A stretch of DNA of 7,648 nt from an uncultured Bacteroidales bacterium (lineage in GTDB: Bacteria > Bacteroidota > Bacteroidia > Bacteroidales > UBA932): the NCBI GenBank assembly GCA_945982095.1, contig CAMFRR010000034.1, positions 1 through 7,648 on the forward strand, given 5' to 3'. The translations under genes and the position numbers were made by a program. Of the stretch, positions 7,369-7,648 are shown one piece after another (position 1 is the first letter of the stretch; every line of letters begins with the position of its first letter). The notes under the pieces were generated by a model that was not told the DNA's origin, did not search any database, and saw only the letters and a program-made list of their open reading frames with translations.

Positions 7369-7410
7369 AGCTTATACATTTTGAAATAACGTTTTCTGTG
7401 TTTCAGGCTG

Positions 7411-7439
7411 CAAAGTTAGATATTTATTCCGAAAAACAA
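7411..7439 (-). promoter_or_regulatory. Bacteroidota-type promoter of the cysteine-rich gene
   Basis: On the minus strand TAACTTTG (7418-7411) matches the Bacteroidota -7 consensus TAnnTTTG exactly. A TTG (7439-7437) lies 18 bases upstream, close to the usual -33 spacing. Transcription would start near 7405, giving a leader of roughly 37 bases before the ATG at 7368. No strong Shine-Dalgarno sequence is visible, which is normal for this phylum. Confidence 0.75.
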
Positions 7440-7466
7440 TAGGAAAGATTGAAAAAAAGTAACAAT

Positions 7467-7603
7467 TTACAAGTTCTCTTCTCTATCTATATTCAGCACC
7501 TCCAGGTTTGAAAGGCCTAATTCGTTGATGTCAAACCTAATAGCCGTCCTTACGATATGAAAGCCCTGTATGCCGGCGGCGCCAGGATTCATAACCAGCA
7601 TAT
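7467..7603 (-). CDS. C-terminal fragment of a YfcE/MJ0936-type metallophosphoesterase
   Basis: Only the last 44 codons and the TAA stop (7469-7467) are present; the 5' part is lost where the contig runs into adapter sequence. The fragment reads MNPGAAGIQGFHIVRTAIRF followed by DINELGLSNLEVLNID and a short acidic tail. An NPG(A/S)-G strand followed by HxVRTxxRFxI is the end of the compact calcineurin-like phosphodiesterases of the YfcE/MJ0936 family, which are cytoplasmic and about 165 residues long. The metal-binding motifs lie upstream and cannot be checked. The stop is about 100 bases before the start of the cysteine-rich gene, with a promoter between them, so the two are probably transcribed separately. 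The family call rests on a short match and is from memory. Confidence 0.68.
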
Positions 7604-7648
7604 CTGTCTCTTATACACATCTGACGCTGCCGACGACTCCTTACGTGT
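7604..7648 (+). other. Illumina Nextera adapter read-through (not genomic)
   Basis: Bases 7604-7622 are the 19-base Tn5 mosaic end in read-through orientation (CTGTCTCTTATACACATCT). Bases 7623-7636 are the Nextera read-1 arm (GACGCTGCCGACGA). Bases 7637-7644 (CTCCTTAC) are the reverse complement of an 8-base i5 index, GTAAGGAG, which I recall as index 505. GTGT at 7645-7648 begins the P5 portion. The true biological sequence ends at 7603. Confidence 0.97.

Noticed and set aside
7025..7384. Plus-strand ORF rich in SQHS/EQHL repeats opposite the cysteine-rich gene
   Set aside because: The apparent repeat is the antisense reading of the CC-repeat codons; it has no start context, and the minus-strand frame has signal peptide, promoter and terminator.
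7447..7466. T-rich stretch after the metallophosphoesterase stop as a terminator
   Set aside because: The only hairpin is a 4-base ATTG/CAAT pairing enclosing the T run itself; no GC stem precedes the Ts.
7604..7622. Tn5/IS50 mosaic end as a sign of a real transposon
   Set aside because: It continues directly into the Nextera adapter arm and an index, so it is library-derived.

Overview
The window looks like the end of a draft contig from a member of the Bacteroidota, probably a gut-type Bacteroidales. Three things point there: a perfect TAnnTTTG-type -7 promoter box (TAACTTTG) upstream of the small cysteine-rich gene, a NatA/NatB-style ABC pair of the kind common in that phylum, and a periplasmic nucleotidase built from modules that the phylum often encodes as neighbouring genes. 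The assignment to order is inference. All recognisable genes lie on the minus strand, so the transcriptional order runs from high to low coordinates.

Right edge: 7604-7648 is not genomic DNA. It is a complete Illumina Nextera read-through adapter (transposon mosaic end, adapter arm, 8-base i5 index and the first bases of the P5 side). Just inside it, 7467-7603 holds the last 44 codons of a YfcE/MJ0936-type metallophosphoesterase. A promoter at 7411-7439 follows, and then a monocistronic-looking gene for an 86-residue secreted or lipid-anchored protein with 18 cysteines (7108-7368). This gene ends in an intrinsic terminator hairpin (7050-7088).

Centre and left: directly after that hairpin begins a tightly packed gene string: XerC/D-type tyrosine recombinase, holA (DNA polymerase III delta), NatA-like ATPase, NatB-like permease and an exported nucleotidase/metallophosphatase fusion. 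Junctions are overlaps of 14, 10 and about 19 bases plus one 2-base gap, which indicates one operon with translational coupling. After a 31-base AT-rich gap comes glnS (glutaminyl-tRNA synthetase), cut by the left window edge.

Functionally, the string mixes chromosome maintenance (Xer, HolA), envelope export (ABC pair), periplasmic nucleotide salvage (nucleotidase) and translation (GlnRS). The ABC pair is the only clear two-gene complex. The other genes probably share transcription rather than a pathway. The most unusual items are the cysteine-rich, metallothionein-like surface protein, the permuted domain order of the nucleotidase fusion, and the terminator pressed against the recombinase start codon. 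I found no RNA genes, CRISPR array, insertion sequence or non-coding stretch over 300 bases.
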